Part shown: positions 21,984 to 33,237 of the stretch, in pieces | How positions within the stretch are numbered: position 1 is the stretch's first letter | How the letters are laid out: each line of letters begins with the position of its first letter | Notes under the pieces: model-generated | Databases searched by the model: none | Told to the model about the DNA's origin: nothing | Seen by the model: only the letters and a program-made list of their open reading frames with translations | Origin: Gnetum montanum | Lineage: Eukaryota > Streptophyta > Gnetopsida > Gnetales > Gnetaceae | Length of the DNA: 64,000 bases | Direction: 5' to 3' | Assembly (NCBI GenBank): GCA_015680685.1 | Contig: MNCI01023303.1 | Span: forward strand, 67,769 to 131,768 | Program-made: the position numbers and the translations under genes

Positions 21984-24900
21984 TTACACATTCCCCCTAG
22001 TACCATTGTCACCCGTATCCCTTAGGTCTGCTTCTAAGCCTAAGAAATCATCCTCAAGTGGGCTATCCCTTCTAGAAGATATTCCTTTATAAGGAATATC
22101 ATCTTCACGAGGTCCTTGCTCTAACGCTGGCTCCTCAAGAGGACGGTCTGCGTCATTACTCTCTTCTTCCTGTACTTGCTTAACATCCTGTTCGCCTTCT
22201 TTGTCTACTCCATGTACCTATGTACAGTAAATACATAAGGAAAAGCTATAATAGGATAAATCAGAAAATTTAAAGTCAATAATACCCAAACTTACTCGCG
22301 ATGGGCCTGCTTCCACAACAAAGGGAAGCTGATCTAAACTAACCCATAGGTGCTACATAATTTCATCTTCAGTTAATTCAAACCATACTCCATTTCCAAG
22401 ATCAGTTCCAGCCTTCACCTTCCCTTTCTCCACACTAGTCCATCAGGGTGGTTCAAGGAAGAAAGTAGGGACTGTAGTCTTGCCCCCAGTAAGAGCAATC
22501 TCTCTTTCCGGGGATGCGCTTACTGTCACCTGCTCCTGGAACTTCTCAAAGGCTTTGGATGCGCCAATGACATCGAGGAATACCTGCAAGAATTGAGCTT
22601 CAACGGCAGAGTCTCTATAATGCTGACGATAAGCGAGACTTTCTCGCTTATATAGATGCTTGTAATCTTTCTCCTTCTGCCCCCACTCTTTCACACTTGC
22701 GCAAAAATCCTTCCAGTCTTGGCTTTTCTAGGCCAACAGCTATATTTGCATCCTCTGCTCCACCAATTCCCGACTGGTTTGCACGCTATTCCTGACTATG
22801 GTCCAATAGTGAGTGTAGGCAATAACAGCCATGCACCAGTCTTCTTCACCCATTCCCCGTGCCTGTAGAAATTCACACCGCGATCTTAGGTCTCCGACCT
22901 CTTTGGTTAGAGACACCCTTTCCTTCTCTAACTTGTGCAGTCTCTTCCAGAGGTCCTCATTGACACTCCGACTCTCCCAAAATGAGCATGTCGAGCATAA
23001 CGCACATTTACACATCTCCTCATAAATGTTGCGTGGCACGACCACCCCATCTGATGAAGGTTCCACTGTGTCCAAGTCAATGGGCTCCGTAGGGTCCCAT
23101 CGAAGGTGAGCTCCTGATAACAAACATTATCAAGCATAAATAAAATGTTACAACTGTATGATAAAATAAGCGTACAGTAGCAGTAACAGGCGCTCGATCA
23201 TATCACTGACAACACCTTCCATGAAGGCAAACTTGTCAGGAAATTCTCCCCACGCTCTGCTTACAACGGCAGACGTGGATGCATCTAGTTCATCTGTAGC
23301 ATAACTAAGTCAAATTTTCTATACTTATTAACAAAATTCCTAAAAAAGTCTTAATACACTGACCTCTACCTGATGTAGTGGGGGGTGCGTCAACGTTTTC
23401 CACCTCCTCTCTCTCTTCACGCACAAGGGTCTGTGCGTCACTTATTCTAATAGCCGGGGCCTCCTCTTCCAAAACTGGGACCCCTTCTCCATGTCGTAAT
23501 ACCACTGCCCCTGTTTTAGGGGTCAATCACTCCGTAGGTCTCACTGTTCATGGCACATAACACATCTAAGCAATGCAAAGTACCCTAAATAATGTTGCGT
23601 AACACAATAATTGCAATAACTTTCACTACGCCTTTACACTTACCAGGCGGAGGTTTACTCCACTGAACTCTGACTTGCATGGTCTTGTCTGTGCCACCCG
23701 CTGGTTTTGCAGGTGCCTCGGTTAAGCAAGGCCTTTTTCACTGAACCGAGGCATCCACTATCTCTGCCATTAGGCACTTTTCCTGTGACGCATCACCGGT
23801 GTAAGTGGAAATCACCCCTCCTACACTGTCAGTGCCCCGCGCTCGAGGCGTTGCTAAATCCCTTGTCGTTATAGACTAAGACTCCCCAATTCCCTCTGGA
23901 GGATCCTATCCTCAGGTAGTGCCGAAAATATGGGAAATCCAAGGTTTGGATAGCTGGTCTTGGTCTTGCTGCACCCAAACCCCATTCCTTTGGACAACCA
24001 AAAATTCTACAAAACGCTGGAGGCAAGCTATGAAGAAGGCGAAGTGCACATTGAAACGAGACTCAAGCTTCTGGAGGAGCCTGATCATTTCAGTGCGTAA
24101 CCCCTCAGCGAAATAGCTTTCCCATTCGAACTAGGTTCCTTCCTCCATAACCTCCCACATGATACGGGTCTGTTCTATGGTAAAAAACCTCCCCTGGGAG
24201 TGTTTTGGGGAAAGCCCGAGCCTGGAAGAGGGGATAAATAGTCTTGGCAATTTCTAGTTCGATCTTTTCGCAAGGGATCCCCTTGGGTTCCTTCTTGGTC
24301 CCCAACCACTCCTCCAGCTCCTCATGACATTTGGTGCTCCTCCTCACTTTTTCCTCTATGGAAAGACCATTAGAGGGGATGTCGAAGAGGTCAGCAAATA
24401 GCTGAGCTTCGATATCAAAATTTACATGCACGTGATGCACGTGCGTGCAAAAATGCTCAGCCCTCTCACTGAAGGAGTTGACCAGGGTTAACATTTCACT
24501 GGCAGGGACATTAGGAGTTATGGCCAGAAATAAATGCATTAGCCTTGCTTCCCGTAGCTTGGTGACCAACGCAATTGGAGCCACTATGTGGCCAAGCCAA
24601 CGTTGTGCGTCCTTAATGTCGCCATAGTGAAAAAGGAGGGTATTCGCCTCGCGGCTGGAAATTGTAGTAGTAATCTCCCTAGATTCCCTTACTGAACAAC
24701 GCAAGACACATGTCTAAGTAGCAAAAACACTATTACGCAACATTTTAAATACAAAACACAAAAAAAAAATCTAATATCCTGTAAATAACAGTAGCAACAA
24801 AACCTTACCAGGGCCAAATGGCAAAGGAAATGAAGGAAGTTTCCTCTACACGTCCGCGACGGTAAGGAGTGGTTCCAAAGTCCATTCTTCATGTAACCAC

Positions 24901-26035
24901 CCAAGGTTCTGAAAGTTCTTGAAAGAGTCAGCATAATGGGTGGGATACTCGTGAATGTCAAAAGACATCTGCCCCATTACACCGGCGCGTACGTTGCTAG
25001 TAGAGTTAAACTCCTTTATCGATGTTTCGGTCCAGGTCAATGTATCATCATTGCCTACTAATCCTTTTTCGTTAATGAAAAACCTGTATCATATGACACA
25101 ATATTATCTTACACTTTACAAAATTCAGACATTCGAAACATAGTGATAATACTGCCAGTAAAATAACTTGCCTGCCTGAGTAATACACTGTGCCTGGTGG
25201 GTTCTGAAAGTAAGTCGAGACATGACAGGCCATGAACAAAGTGTTGTACGCATGGTAACAGCTAAACCTGGTCATTTCCCAGATCCAACTGAAGTACCTT
25301 AATCCTCTGGCGCTAAGTACGTGGTCTTGGGGACGTCCAGTATCGAAGGCCCCGTCTGTCAAGAAAGCCAAGATTCCTTGCATAAAACCCACTAACAGGT
25401 GCTCCAAAATAGCACCTACCACATCCCCTAATAGATGCGACCACACAATAACACTGTAGTTACGCAGCAAAAATTGTAGAAGCTCCAGCGCACCCCTTCG
25501 GAACCATATAGCCCTCCCCTGCAGCCGAGTTTGAGGGGGAGGAACATTGGGTACGATCGGGTTTATACAACATAAAACCCTGACTATGTCGAGGACGATC
25601 AGGACGGGTTTCAGCATAATACTGTATAAACAAAAAATAAACTTATTATCCTCTAGATTCAGATTGCATGCTTAAACTATAGAAAATTTACAAATTACGC
25701 TCTAGCTATACAGCCGAAATCGCCTAAACCCTTGTAATAGTACAAGGTTTGTCCTTGACAGCGGCAATAGATGCAATACTATTGTATAAACCCTCGTTTT
25801 AATGTGAGGTCCATAGCCTAAAACTATAACTTACGTAGAATGACGCAAAATGAATAAACACCGCAAAGAAGAAGCACATCATAGAAAGCAACACAAATAA
25901 GCTAGGGATGGCCTACCGATTCAGGGGAGTGACATCCCTCACTTCAACCAAAGCCTGGGAAGCATGTTACAGGCTCCCTTGTACTTCGTCTATCATCGTC
26001 AATTTCATGTTCTTCCCTCTTACTTTCAGCACCAT
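21984..26035 (-). pseudogene. aORF of element B: spliced antisense gene with HAD-like exon
   Basis: Exons inferred from comparison with D, from ATG 26035: 26035-25917, 25621-25172 (450 nt), 25083-24809, 24691-about 23644, 23543-23370, then about 23290-23190, 23113-22290 and 22217-21984, ending GTRGNV and TAA. Exon 2 has KPVLIVLDIVRVL near its start and NTLFMACHVSTYFQNPPGTVYY near its end, resembling the FCP1/NIF HAD fold. Exon 4 has LARLMHLFLAITPNV-like and DLFDIPSNG segments shared with C and D; exon 7 is Lys/Glu-rich and probably coiled coil. The donor after exon 2 is GC (gcaagt). Stops occur in exons 1, 3, 4, 5 and 7. Function unknown; a pseudo-phosphatase domain is an inference. Confidence 0.75.
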
Positions 26036-26168
26036 TGTTGCAGTCTTCACACCTTCACGCCTTCGCAAATAACATGCTACAATCTTCTGCTCTTTTTCCT
26101 TCTCTCTGTGATAGTTGAGAATTCCAGTTCACGATAGCCAACAGCCTATTTTCAAAAAGAACTACCTA

Positions 26169-26176
26169 CTTATATG
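26169..26176 (-). promoter_or_regulatory. Putative TATA box of aORF, element B
   Basis: Minus-strand CATATAAG (within cgcatataagtagg), about 135 bases upstream of the aORF ATG. C and D have GCTATATAA at the matching place, so an own promoter is likely, though the B box is weaker. Confidence 0.45.
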
Positions 26177-26428
26177 CGAAATTAACCAACTTGATGCCTG
26201 ATTAAAACGGGACTTTCATAAACGCTGGTGTCAGCATAAGATGGGACCCGAAAATCAAGGCATTAATGCAGTGGATATCACATGCGCCACTGTCTGAAAT
26301 GACATTAAACTACCACACCTTATCGCCTCGTAATCGGGTCACATTAATTACAGGCTATTCACAATATTCAAAATTCAGTTAGCTTTTCACACTCAACAAC
26401 ACCGCATCATGCTTTCTCCTAATCATTT

Positions 26429-27721
26429 ATGCATTTAGCAATTTTGCAGGATGGTTGGCAAATGGACGTAACTTTTTCAGCACCGCTGGCTTTAACAAGT
26501 CCATATGGGAGAATAGTTAGACAATTCGATTTTACACTAGTAGAAACTAACCCTTTCCTTGACGACATAACCATAGCCACATCGGAAACGTCTCCAGAAT
26601 GGCCAGAACAATTGACGCGCACGCTAGACCTGGAGGTTCAAGACATAACCGAAGACCCCCTCAGCGAGGTTTCTGTCGTTACGCATAAAGGTGAGTCCAC
26701 AACTCTTAAGGTTAGTTCTCTACTAGACCAGAAAATGCATGACACTATAAAATAGGTCCTCCAAGACAACGTCACAGTATTTGCATGGTCATACAAAGAC
26801 ATGCCAGGACTAGATTCGAGGTTAATTCAACATAACATAATCTTAGACCTACATATCAAAGCGGTTAAGCAAAAAGCATGAAAAATCAAACCAGAGATCG
26901 CGCTAGCAGTGCGTGATGAGATCACCAAACTATATGAAACTGGTTTCATCTGCGCAGTTGATTACTCGGATTGGATGTCTAACATTGTAGTTGTCCCAAA
27001 GAAGACCGGAAGCATACGCATCTGTATAGACTTCTGAGATTTAAACAAAGCCATAATCAAAGACAACTTTCCACTACTAAGTATCAACCAACTAGTCGAT
27101 ACAACAACTGGGCATGTGCTTCTATCCTTCATGGATGGCTTTTCAGGCTATAATCAGATTCGCATCAACCTAGAACATCAATTGACCACAACATTCATGA
27201 CGCCCTGGGGCACCTTTTGCTATACCATGATGCCTTTTGGCTTGAAACACGCTAGAGCCACATATCAACGGGCTATGACATATATCTTTAGTGATTACCT
27301 CCTAGGAAGACTGAATGATTATGTTGATGATATAGCTGTTAAGTCTATGAAATCAGAAGATCATTCAGAGGACCTAGAGCTAGTACTTAAAAGATGCTCC
27401 AAATACGACCTCCGGCTCAATCCAAAGAAGTGCGTATTCGGAGTCAAAACCGGATGCATGCTGGGGTTTGTGGTGTCAAAAACCAACATACGAGTAGACC
27501 CTGATAAGGTCAAAGCCATTGCCGAGTTAACGCCTCCCACAGATCTCAAGCAATTATGCAGGTTACAAGGACGATTACAGTTTATCAGGCAGTTCATCTC
27601 GAGATTAACAGATAAACTACACCCTATGCAACATCTCCTTAAGAAAGGTGTTAATTTCGAGTGGACAGACGATTGCCAGCGTGCGTTTGACAGCCTAAAA
27701 CAGGAACTTCACAATGAATGA
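26429..27721 (+). pseudogene. pol: Reverse transcriptase of element B, C-terminally truncated
   Basis: RT would copy the element RNA into DNA. The frame shows TEDPLSEV, FAWSYKDMPGLD, PKKTGSIRICIDF, FMDGFSGYNQIRIN, TPWGTFCYTMMPFGL and the catalytic YVDD at 27320-27331, then NPKKCVFGVKTG and FEWTDDCQRAF. Stops at 26753 (TAG), 26890 (TGA) and 27034 (TGA); the latter two replace Arg codons of C, fitting CGA-to-TGA decay. The frame ends at 27721, just before RNase H. A likely splice acceptor (attttgcag) precedes the conserved start near 26450. Between 26240 and 26428 there is one hairpin motif copy (about 26297-26318) and otherwise nothing clear. Confidence 0.9.
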
Positions 27722-27722
27722 C

Positions 27723-30062
27723 CTAAAATTCACAATCATGATGCAAATAACTAAGCCCCTTGGCTAACTCTCGTAATATTTTCACTCTGATTGCCAAATT
27801 TAATGGATTCAATCGACCATCTTCTCTACTATGAAGAAAATGGAGATTTCCATGGCTCATGAATGGCATTACTAGGGCTTTTAATTCCTCAGACCAAACC
27901 ACAGTGATAATCTTCAAAATTTGCAATGTCTCACTTTCCCTAAATCATGACATTCCTTTTTGAAGTTTTTCTTAGTCCCAGGTTGCAGATGTGAAATGTT
28001 TTACTCCAACCAAAAACCCAGAGGTTAAAATACCCCTTAGACTTTTCCATGGCTGCATTCATCTATCCCTTAGACTTTTCCATGGCTGCCTTCACCTACC
28101 AAGTTGGAATCACTAAAATTATCTGTTGCCTTTTGAAGTTCCTCCACACAGATATCTTTACCCATAGATTTTGCCCTTTTGAATGTTTTGAATCTTCTAA
28201 AAATAAATGAAATCGCTGCAACAACCAGCAATAAAAGGCCACCTAGAATGCCAAGTGCAATTTTCAGAATACTGTTTTTCTTAAAATAAAACACGTGTTG
28301 CTGCGTAGGAGACAGTAGACAACCTTTCATGCCAAAACATCTTCCACATAAATTCAAATTACCAAGAAATGACCGTGTTGTCAATGTTAGCTTCAAGGAA
28401 AAACTGTGCAGATAGGGGACTTCTCTATCAAAGTAGTTGTTGGAAAATTTCAAAAAATAGAGGTTGGAATGATTGAACAGGGGCATAGGCACAGGTCTGG
28501 TAAAGTTGTCAGCGGACAGATCTATGCTTTCAAGCTGGGTTAGCTTATTCCCCACTGATTTGGAAACGTTGCCACTAACATGATTAAAACTGATTGATTT
28601 GGCTGGCATCTAACCAGCCATCCATGTAAGATGTGATCTTCCATAACGGTGGTTGCTTGAAAGATTTATATATTGTGCCATCTGTAATCCTTCTATTCCC
28701 GGAGGTACTTATCCTGTCAAACCATTTGCCGACAAATCAAAATTGAATACAATGGTTTTGAGATCAGCAACCCCTGGTGGAATTGACCCACACAGATTAT
28801 TGCTGATAGTACAAGGTCCTCAAGAACAGGGCAGTCTCCTATCTCTAAAGGAATTTGTCCTGACAGCAGATTCCTATAAAGATGCAGCTCCCGCAGATTG
28901 ACCAACGGGAATGGAACCAAACAACATATTATTTGAGAGATAGAGATAGCCAAGTGACTTGTTCAACAGTGATATCTCAGTGGGAAGGTGGCCTTTTAGT
29001 TTGTTTCTTTGAAGAGCAACTCTTTGCAGTCACTGCAATGACTTCAAATTTGCAATTTGAGGAGGAATGGTACCACTGATTTCATTACCACTCAGTTGAA
29101 GCTTGAAGAGAGATGAAAATTTTCCTACACTGGGAGGCATGTTGCTAGAGATAAAATTTTCAGATAAATCCAAACGCTGAAGATTGGGCAAGGAGCTCCC
29201 AAAGTTGGGCGGTAAAGTTCCCATTAAAAGGTTTCTATTTATTCCTAGAGTAGTTAGAAGAGAGGAATTGGATAGAGTTAGGAGGATTGGAATAGGTTGC
29301 CTGGGCCTACTCACTCCATTGGTAAAGTAGTTGTTGCCAAGATTGAGAATCATGAGTTGAGTCTAGCATGCTGCCAACCATGATGGTGGCATTCCCGACA
29401 ATCTGTTGGTGGACAAGTCGACATCTTGGAGCTGGTTGAGATTGTGCCATGAGTGTGGGATGTTCCCCATGAATCCATTCGCAGATAAACCCAATTGCTG
29501 TAGGTTGTTAAATTGTTACCAGAGAATACTAGAGTTATAAGAGCTATGAGGTTGCATAAACAAGGGGAATGGTTCCACTCAGATTGTTTTTGCCAAGCAA
29601 TACTCGAGCAGGACGTTAGAGACTAGCAAGTAAGCAAGGAATGAAACTGTTCAAATGATTGAAACCAAGATTAATATGTTGCAAGAAAGAAAGGTTTCCC
29701 AGTTGAGCAGGAATGATGCTGTGAACGTTGTTCTGACCCAGGGAAAGGGATTCAAGTTTGTGGAGTGCTCCCAGCCACCAAGGGATGTTCACATTCAACT
29801 AATTTTGGTAACCGTTGAACTCCTTAAGGATTTTGAGTGTTGAGAGAGACTAAGGAATGTCACCAACCAAGGAATTGGCACAAAGAGCAAGAAATTGCAA
29901 TGAAGAATGGTTTCCTATCTGATAAGCAACCCCACCTTCAAATTCATTGCCACATAGATCCAACTACTTAAGCCTCTGCAGTGTACCAAGGTATGGTAGG
30001 ATTGTACCAGAAAAAGAGTTATTGTAAACCTCAAGTACCTACAGGAATGATAAGTTGGAGAG
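27723..30062 (-). pseudogene. LRR receptor-like kinase pseudogene, both ends missing
   Basis: Read right to left, it starts inside an array of plant-type LRRs (30062 to about 28500; for example LPNLQRLDLSENFISSNMPP, SLFKLQLSGNEISGTIPP), then a cysteine pair (NLCGRCFGMKGC), a transmembrane segment (IALGILGGLLLLVVAAISFI, about 28240-28180), a basic stop-transfer and the kinase start with ELQKATDNFSDSNLVGEGSHG (P-loop, ~28090). A degraded N-lobe follows to LRELAKGLSYLHHDCEF at 27723. It ends right before the HRD catalytic loop. The layout matches LRR-XII-type receptor kinases such as the EFR/At3g47570 group. Signal peptide, first LRRs and catalytic C-lobe are lost, and stops and frameshifts are present throughout. 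Confidence 0.85.
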
Positions 30063-30067
30063 GTGGG

Positions 30068-31267
30068 TGTACCGCCTAAAATCGTCGGTCTCTGGCTGGA
30101 AGGAAACAGAGGCTGTGGGATCACGGGACGTGCACAGAAGACCCTACCTTCGCTTGAGGGTGAGCTGGAATGGACAAAGGTAGAGTACCTTAGGTGGTCC
30201 GCACACAGATCAGACAAGGATTTCCCCCAACATACATCAAAGTGCTATACGCTGGGTTATACGTAAATGGCGTAACGGGCGTGAATCAGGGTGTAAACAG
30301 CGTAAGCAGTGTAAATGATGTGAACCGAGCATAGACGTAAACAAGTGTAAACAGAATACGTGCAAGAACTAATGTGGACTGTAAACAATTGTAGGAAGAA
30401 AATGTAACAATGGTATTACAAAATGAAAATACATGCACTGGTCAAACGCAGTTGTGAGTGGAACACAAGGCAGACGAAAGCCCTGATGAGTGCAGAAATG
30501 ATTGCAGCTAGTTCACATTGTAAGCACAACGTAGAGGTTGTATGCTCAGCATACAGGGTTGTCCAGCGTAACAGGTTTTGTGCTCTGGTTTGCAGCGTCT
30601 CTGCTCTCTGGTGTGCTCTGGGAATTTTTTGCTGACCCCTAATTTCGTCAAAAATCGAGCTTTTATACAGGGTTTTGATGACGGATTCAGGTTGGGAGAC
30701 ATGTGGCACGTTGACCAGGTGCAAAAGCATAAAATACAAGTGTACAATGTTACATTTGGTGAACGTATATGCTAGGCGTATACGCTGGAGGTGTTGGGCG
30801 TATACGCTGGGGCGTATACGCTGATGTGCTGGGCGTATGTGGACTAAGGCGCAGATGTCGTGGACGCCGGCGTATATGCTGGGCGTATACGTGGGTGTGC
30901 TGGGCGTATACGCTGGGGCATATACGTTGATGGTTGCTGCCTTGTGCCGGATCTTGCTCTGTAGTGCTATTTTCATGCCATCTTTGCAAGTTTCGCGCCG
31001 AGTGCATACATCTATTGTACCTACTGAGCATACATGTGAGGCGTGTACGCTGGGCGTATACGTTGGGCGTAGACGTTGCGATTTGAGCATATACGCTGGG
31101 AATGTGCACTTGGGCGTATACGCTGGGATTGGATACTTAGTAAAAATTAAGCATCGGGTCTCCAAAATTGTCAAGTGCGACCCCAGATGTAGCTGTGGTT
31201 GTCTATGGGCCCTAAGGACCTGCTTGGTGTTGGACAAGTACTAAGCTCCAAATTTTGTGGTGTTTCA
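30068..31267 (-). repeat. 3' LTR of element D (family 2), 1200 bp
   Basis: On the minus strand it starts TGAAACACCACAAAATTTGG and ends ...TTTTAGGCGGTACA. The last ~200 bases match the ends of both LTRs of C. U3 holds arrays of GCGTATACGC words (30770-31130). TATA box at 30667-30661 (TATAAAA). The polypurine tract lies directly upstream at 31268. Confidence 0.88.
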
Positions 31268-31284
31268 TTGGCCCCTCTTTGTTA
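31268..31284 (-). other. Polypurine tract, element D
   Basis: Minus strand reads aacaaagaggggccaa, directly before the LTR's TG. C has the same tract at 54327-54343. It would prime plus-strand DNA. Confidence 0.7.
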
Positions 31285-32324
31285 ACATTTGGAGGAATCG
31301 GCCCAAGAAGCGTCGACAAAGAAGTGCAAAACACCACAAGCCACTTGATAGAGACTTTGTCCATTGCCACTTGACTAGACGTCATCGCACCGTGTTCAGT
31401 AGTACATGGGATTGGGAAAGTGGGATTTGTAATCAGTAGGAGATTGGGGATTATGGGGACTAGTAACTGCCCAAGGAATTGTGCTTGGTGAAAAGGGGAT
31501 GCTCTAGTGCGTGTGTCATGCTGGTCCTCGTCAATAGCCATCATTTAGCAGACTTGGAATCCAGACATGTAATGTGTGTCCTTTGGCGGAGCAAGACTCT
31601 TGGGTAGTGTTCAAGAGAACTTACTGGCAAAATCAAAGCCACGGGAGGATTAGTTACATTATTTGGAGGAACAGGGCCCTTATTTAGTTTTTAAGGGAAG
31701 CCTGTTGGCGGAGAGCCAAAGCTATGCAACTAGATATTTTTCTTTGATTGTTTTTGCCATGAGTACTTATTCCCGAGACAACTGCCTTCCTGCCTAGGGC
31801 TTGTATGGGAAGTGCCAAGGGTCTTTTTTTTGTGCTTGTTTTGAATCTTATACTCATGTTGAAGTGCTATATTGTGTGTTGCAACTGCTCAAAGGTGTTA
31901 CAGTGTGCAATGGTATGCTCAAAGCTTTGGATGTAGTAGGTGTATCAAAGGTGTGACTGAGTAAACTGTGTCGGTGCATAGGTAGAGAGCATGTCGGGAG
32001 ATGGGTGTGTACTAGCGAATGGTTTGATTTAGTCTTGTCATGTGTGCTGTGAACATTGTCTCATCTTGCTGCTTATGATGGAATGCATTCCTGTACGAAT
32101 ACCTCTGAGCGTCATCCTGCAAACATAACTCCAAGGAAACAAGAAAACCATGAGTGAATAAGCAAGCTTAGACTTACACAGCAATAGATGGAACAAAGAC
32201 ACTGGAGGAGATTTCAGGCACTGTAAATGAATGGCAGCAACGTTGGTAGGATCTTCTGATGGCGAGCGATGCAGTGATTCTGATGAAGCTTGCATGTGGC
32301 GGCGGATTGTAGAACCAGAGATGG
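31285..32324 (-). other. 3' non-coding module of element D with a 61-nt intron
   Basis: Aligns to 53345-54326 of C. On the minus strand a GT-AG intron is conserved: donor gtaagtctaagc at 32177, acceptor tttgcag ending at 32117, 61 nt long; C has a 61-nt intron at the matching place. Flanking exons code for no long protein. It may be the splice of a short downstream transcript. Otherwise no gene is visible. Confidence 0.5.
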
Positions 32325-32745
32325 AGTTGCCAGTTTCTAGTCTTAGTGGACTATCATGGGTTAGTTTCATGTCATGACCCATTGGACATTGCCCGTTTAG
32401 CATCGTGGCGGACGTTACGTTGCCAGTTTCTAGTCTTAGCGGACCATGAAGAGGCAATCTAGTTTATAGTCTTGGCGGACTCTGGTGAATACAACGGTGG
32501 TAGTTTACTGTCGTGCCGGACAGGTGCTAGTTTATCGTCATTGCAGACGCTCTATGGTATTAGTTTAAAGTCGTGATTCCAGGACTTGTCTGTGGTATCA
32601 GTTTAAAGTTGATATTCCAGGACTTGTCTGTGGTATTAGTTTAAAGTCGTGATTCTAGGACTTGTCTGTGGTATCAGTTTAAAGTCGTGATTCCAGGACT
32701 TTTCTGTGGTATCAGTTTAAAGTCGTGATTCTAGGACTTGCACGT
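32325..32745. repeat. 38-bp tandem repeats and hairpin motifs between integrase and LTR, element D
   Basis: Five tandem copies of a ~38-bp unit (agtttaaagtcgtgattcca...) at about 32562-32745, preceded by diverged 20-bp hairpin motifs such as agtttatagtcttggcggac at 32330-32540. C has two copies of the 38-bp unit at 53026-53100. Confidence 0.8.
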
Positions 32746-32759
32746 ACCTGAGCTTGTAT

Positions 32760-32955
32760 TCAAATGTAGAACGGTTTTAGGAACAAGTGATTGGTTGGAT
32801 TGGTGAGCTCATTTCCTTCCATATCGACTAGTTTAAATGCTCCGTTGTCGAATGCTTTGGTGACCAAGTAAGGCCCTTCCTAGTTGGTTGAGAATTTGTC
32901 CAGATGTTCTCGAATTGCCTTAAGTACAAAGTCACCTTCTTTGATGTAGTAATTT
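32760..32955 (-). pseudogene. int: Integrase C-terminal fragment, element D
   Basis: Minus-strand codons match the last ~65 residues of C's integrase, including the GPY module (EGPYLVTKAFDNGAFKL) and the end NHLFLKPFYI before TGA at 32762-32760. One TAG replaces the Trp before EGPY. Upstream, similarity stops near 32955 in AT-rich DNA leading into the aORF promoter. So RT, both RNase H domains and most of integrase were deleted. Confidence 0.8.
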
Positions 32956-33078
32956 CTATTTTTATTATTTTTTTTTTATTTTTCTAGGGAAATTTTAGCA
33001 AAAAATAAGTAAAAGGCACAAAAATGGAAAAAAGGAGCAACATCGGCGTAAGCGGTGGCAGCAGCGTCGGCGGAGCGC

Positions 33079-33085
33079 TATATAA
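33079..33085 (+). promoter_or_regulatory. Putative TATA box of aORF, element D
   Basis: TATATAA within gcgctatataagggg, about 155 bases upstream of the aORF ATG. The same GCGCTATATAA block is in C on the other strand (49126-49132). This supports a separate promoter for the antisense gene. Confidence 0.6.
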
Positions 33086-33237
33086 GGGGGGGTTTCATTT
33101 GTTTCTCATCGGTTTGCAGGAGCATAGACGACCCAACGTAAAATCCGAGCGTGAGCGTAAACCATCAAACCCAGCGTAGACGCTGAACCAAACCTAAGCG
33201 TAGACGCCGATCGATTAAACCCAGCGTAGACGCCGAG

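Larger units (their letters stand above)
15911..27721 (+). mobile_element. Element B: family-1 Tat-like retrotransposon, 3' end lost
   Basis: Order on the plus strand: LTR 15911-17464, PBS 17471, gag-pro 17714-21499, hairpin repeats ~21672-21785, antisense gene 26035-21984 on the minus strand, RT 26429-27721. Similarity to element C's pol stops at about 27715, in the RT-RNase H linker, where an LRR-kinase pseudogene begins. RNase H, integrase and 3' LTR are absent. It shows, independently of C, that the antisense gene lies between protease and RT. Confidence 0.85.

Noticed and set aside
27723-30062. A functional LRR receptor kinase
   Set aside because: Stops, frameshifts, no signal peptide, no HRD/DFG; both ends cut by retrotransposons.
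30416-31237. A 273-codon open frame on the minus strand
   Set aside because: It lies in the LTR of D and translates the GCGTATACGC array (repeating AYTPS/RIRP words). No conserved protein.
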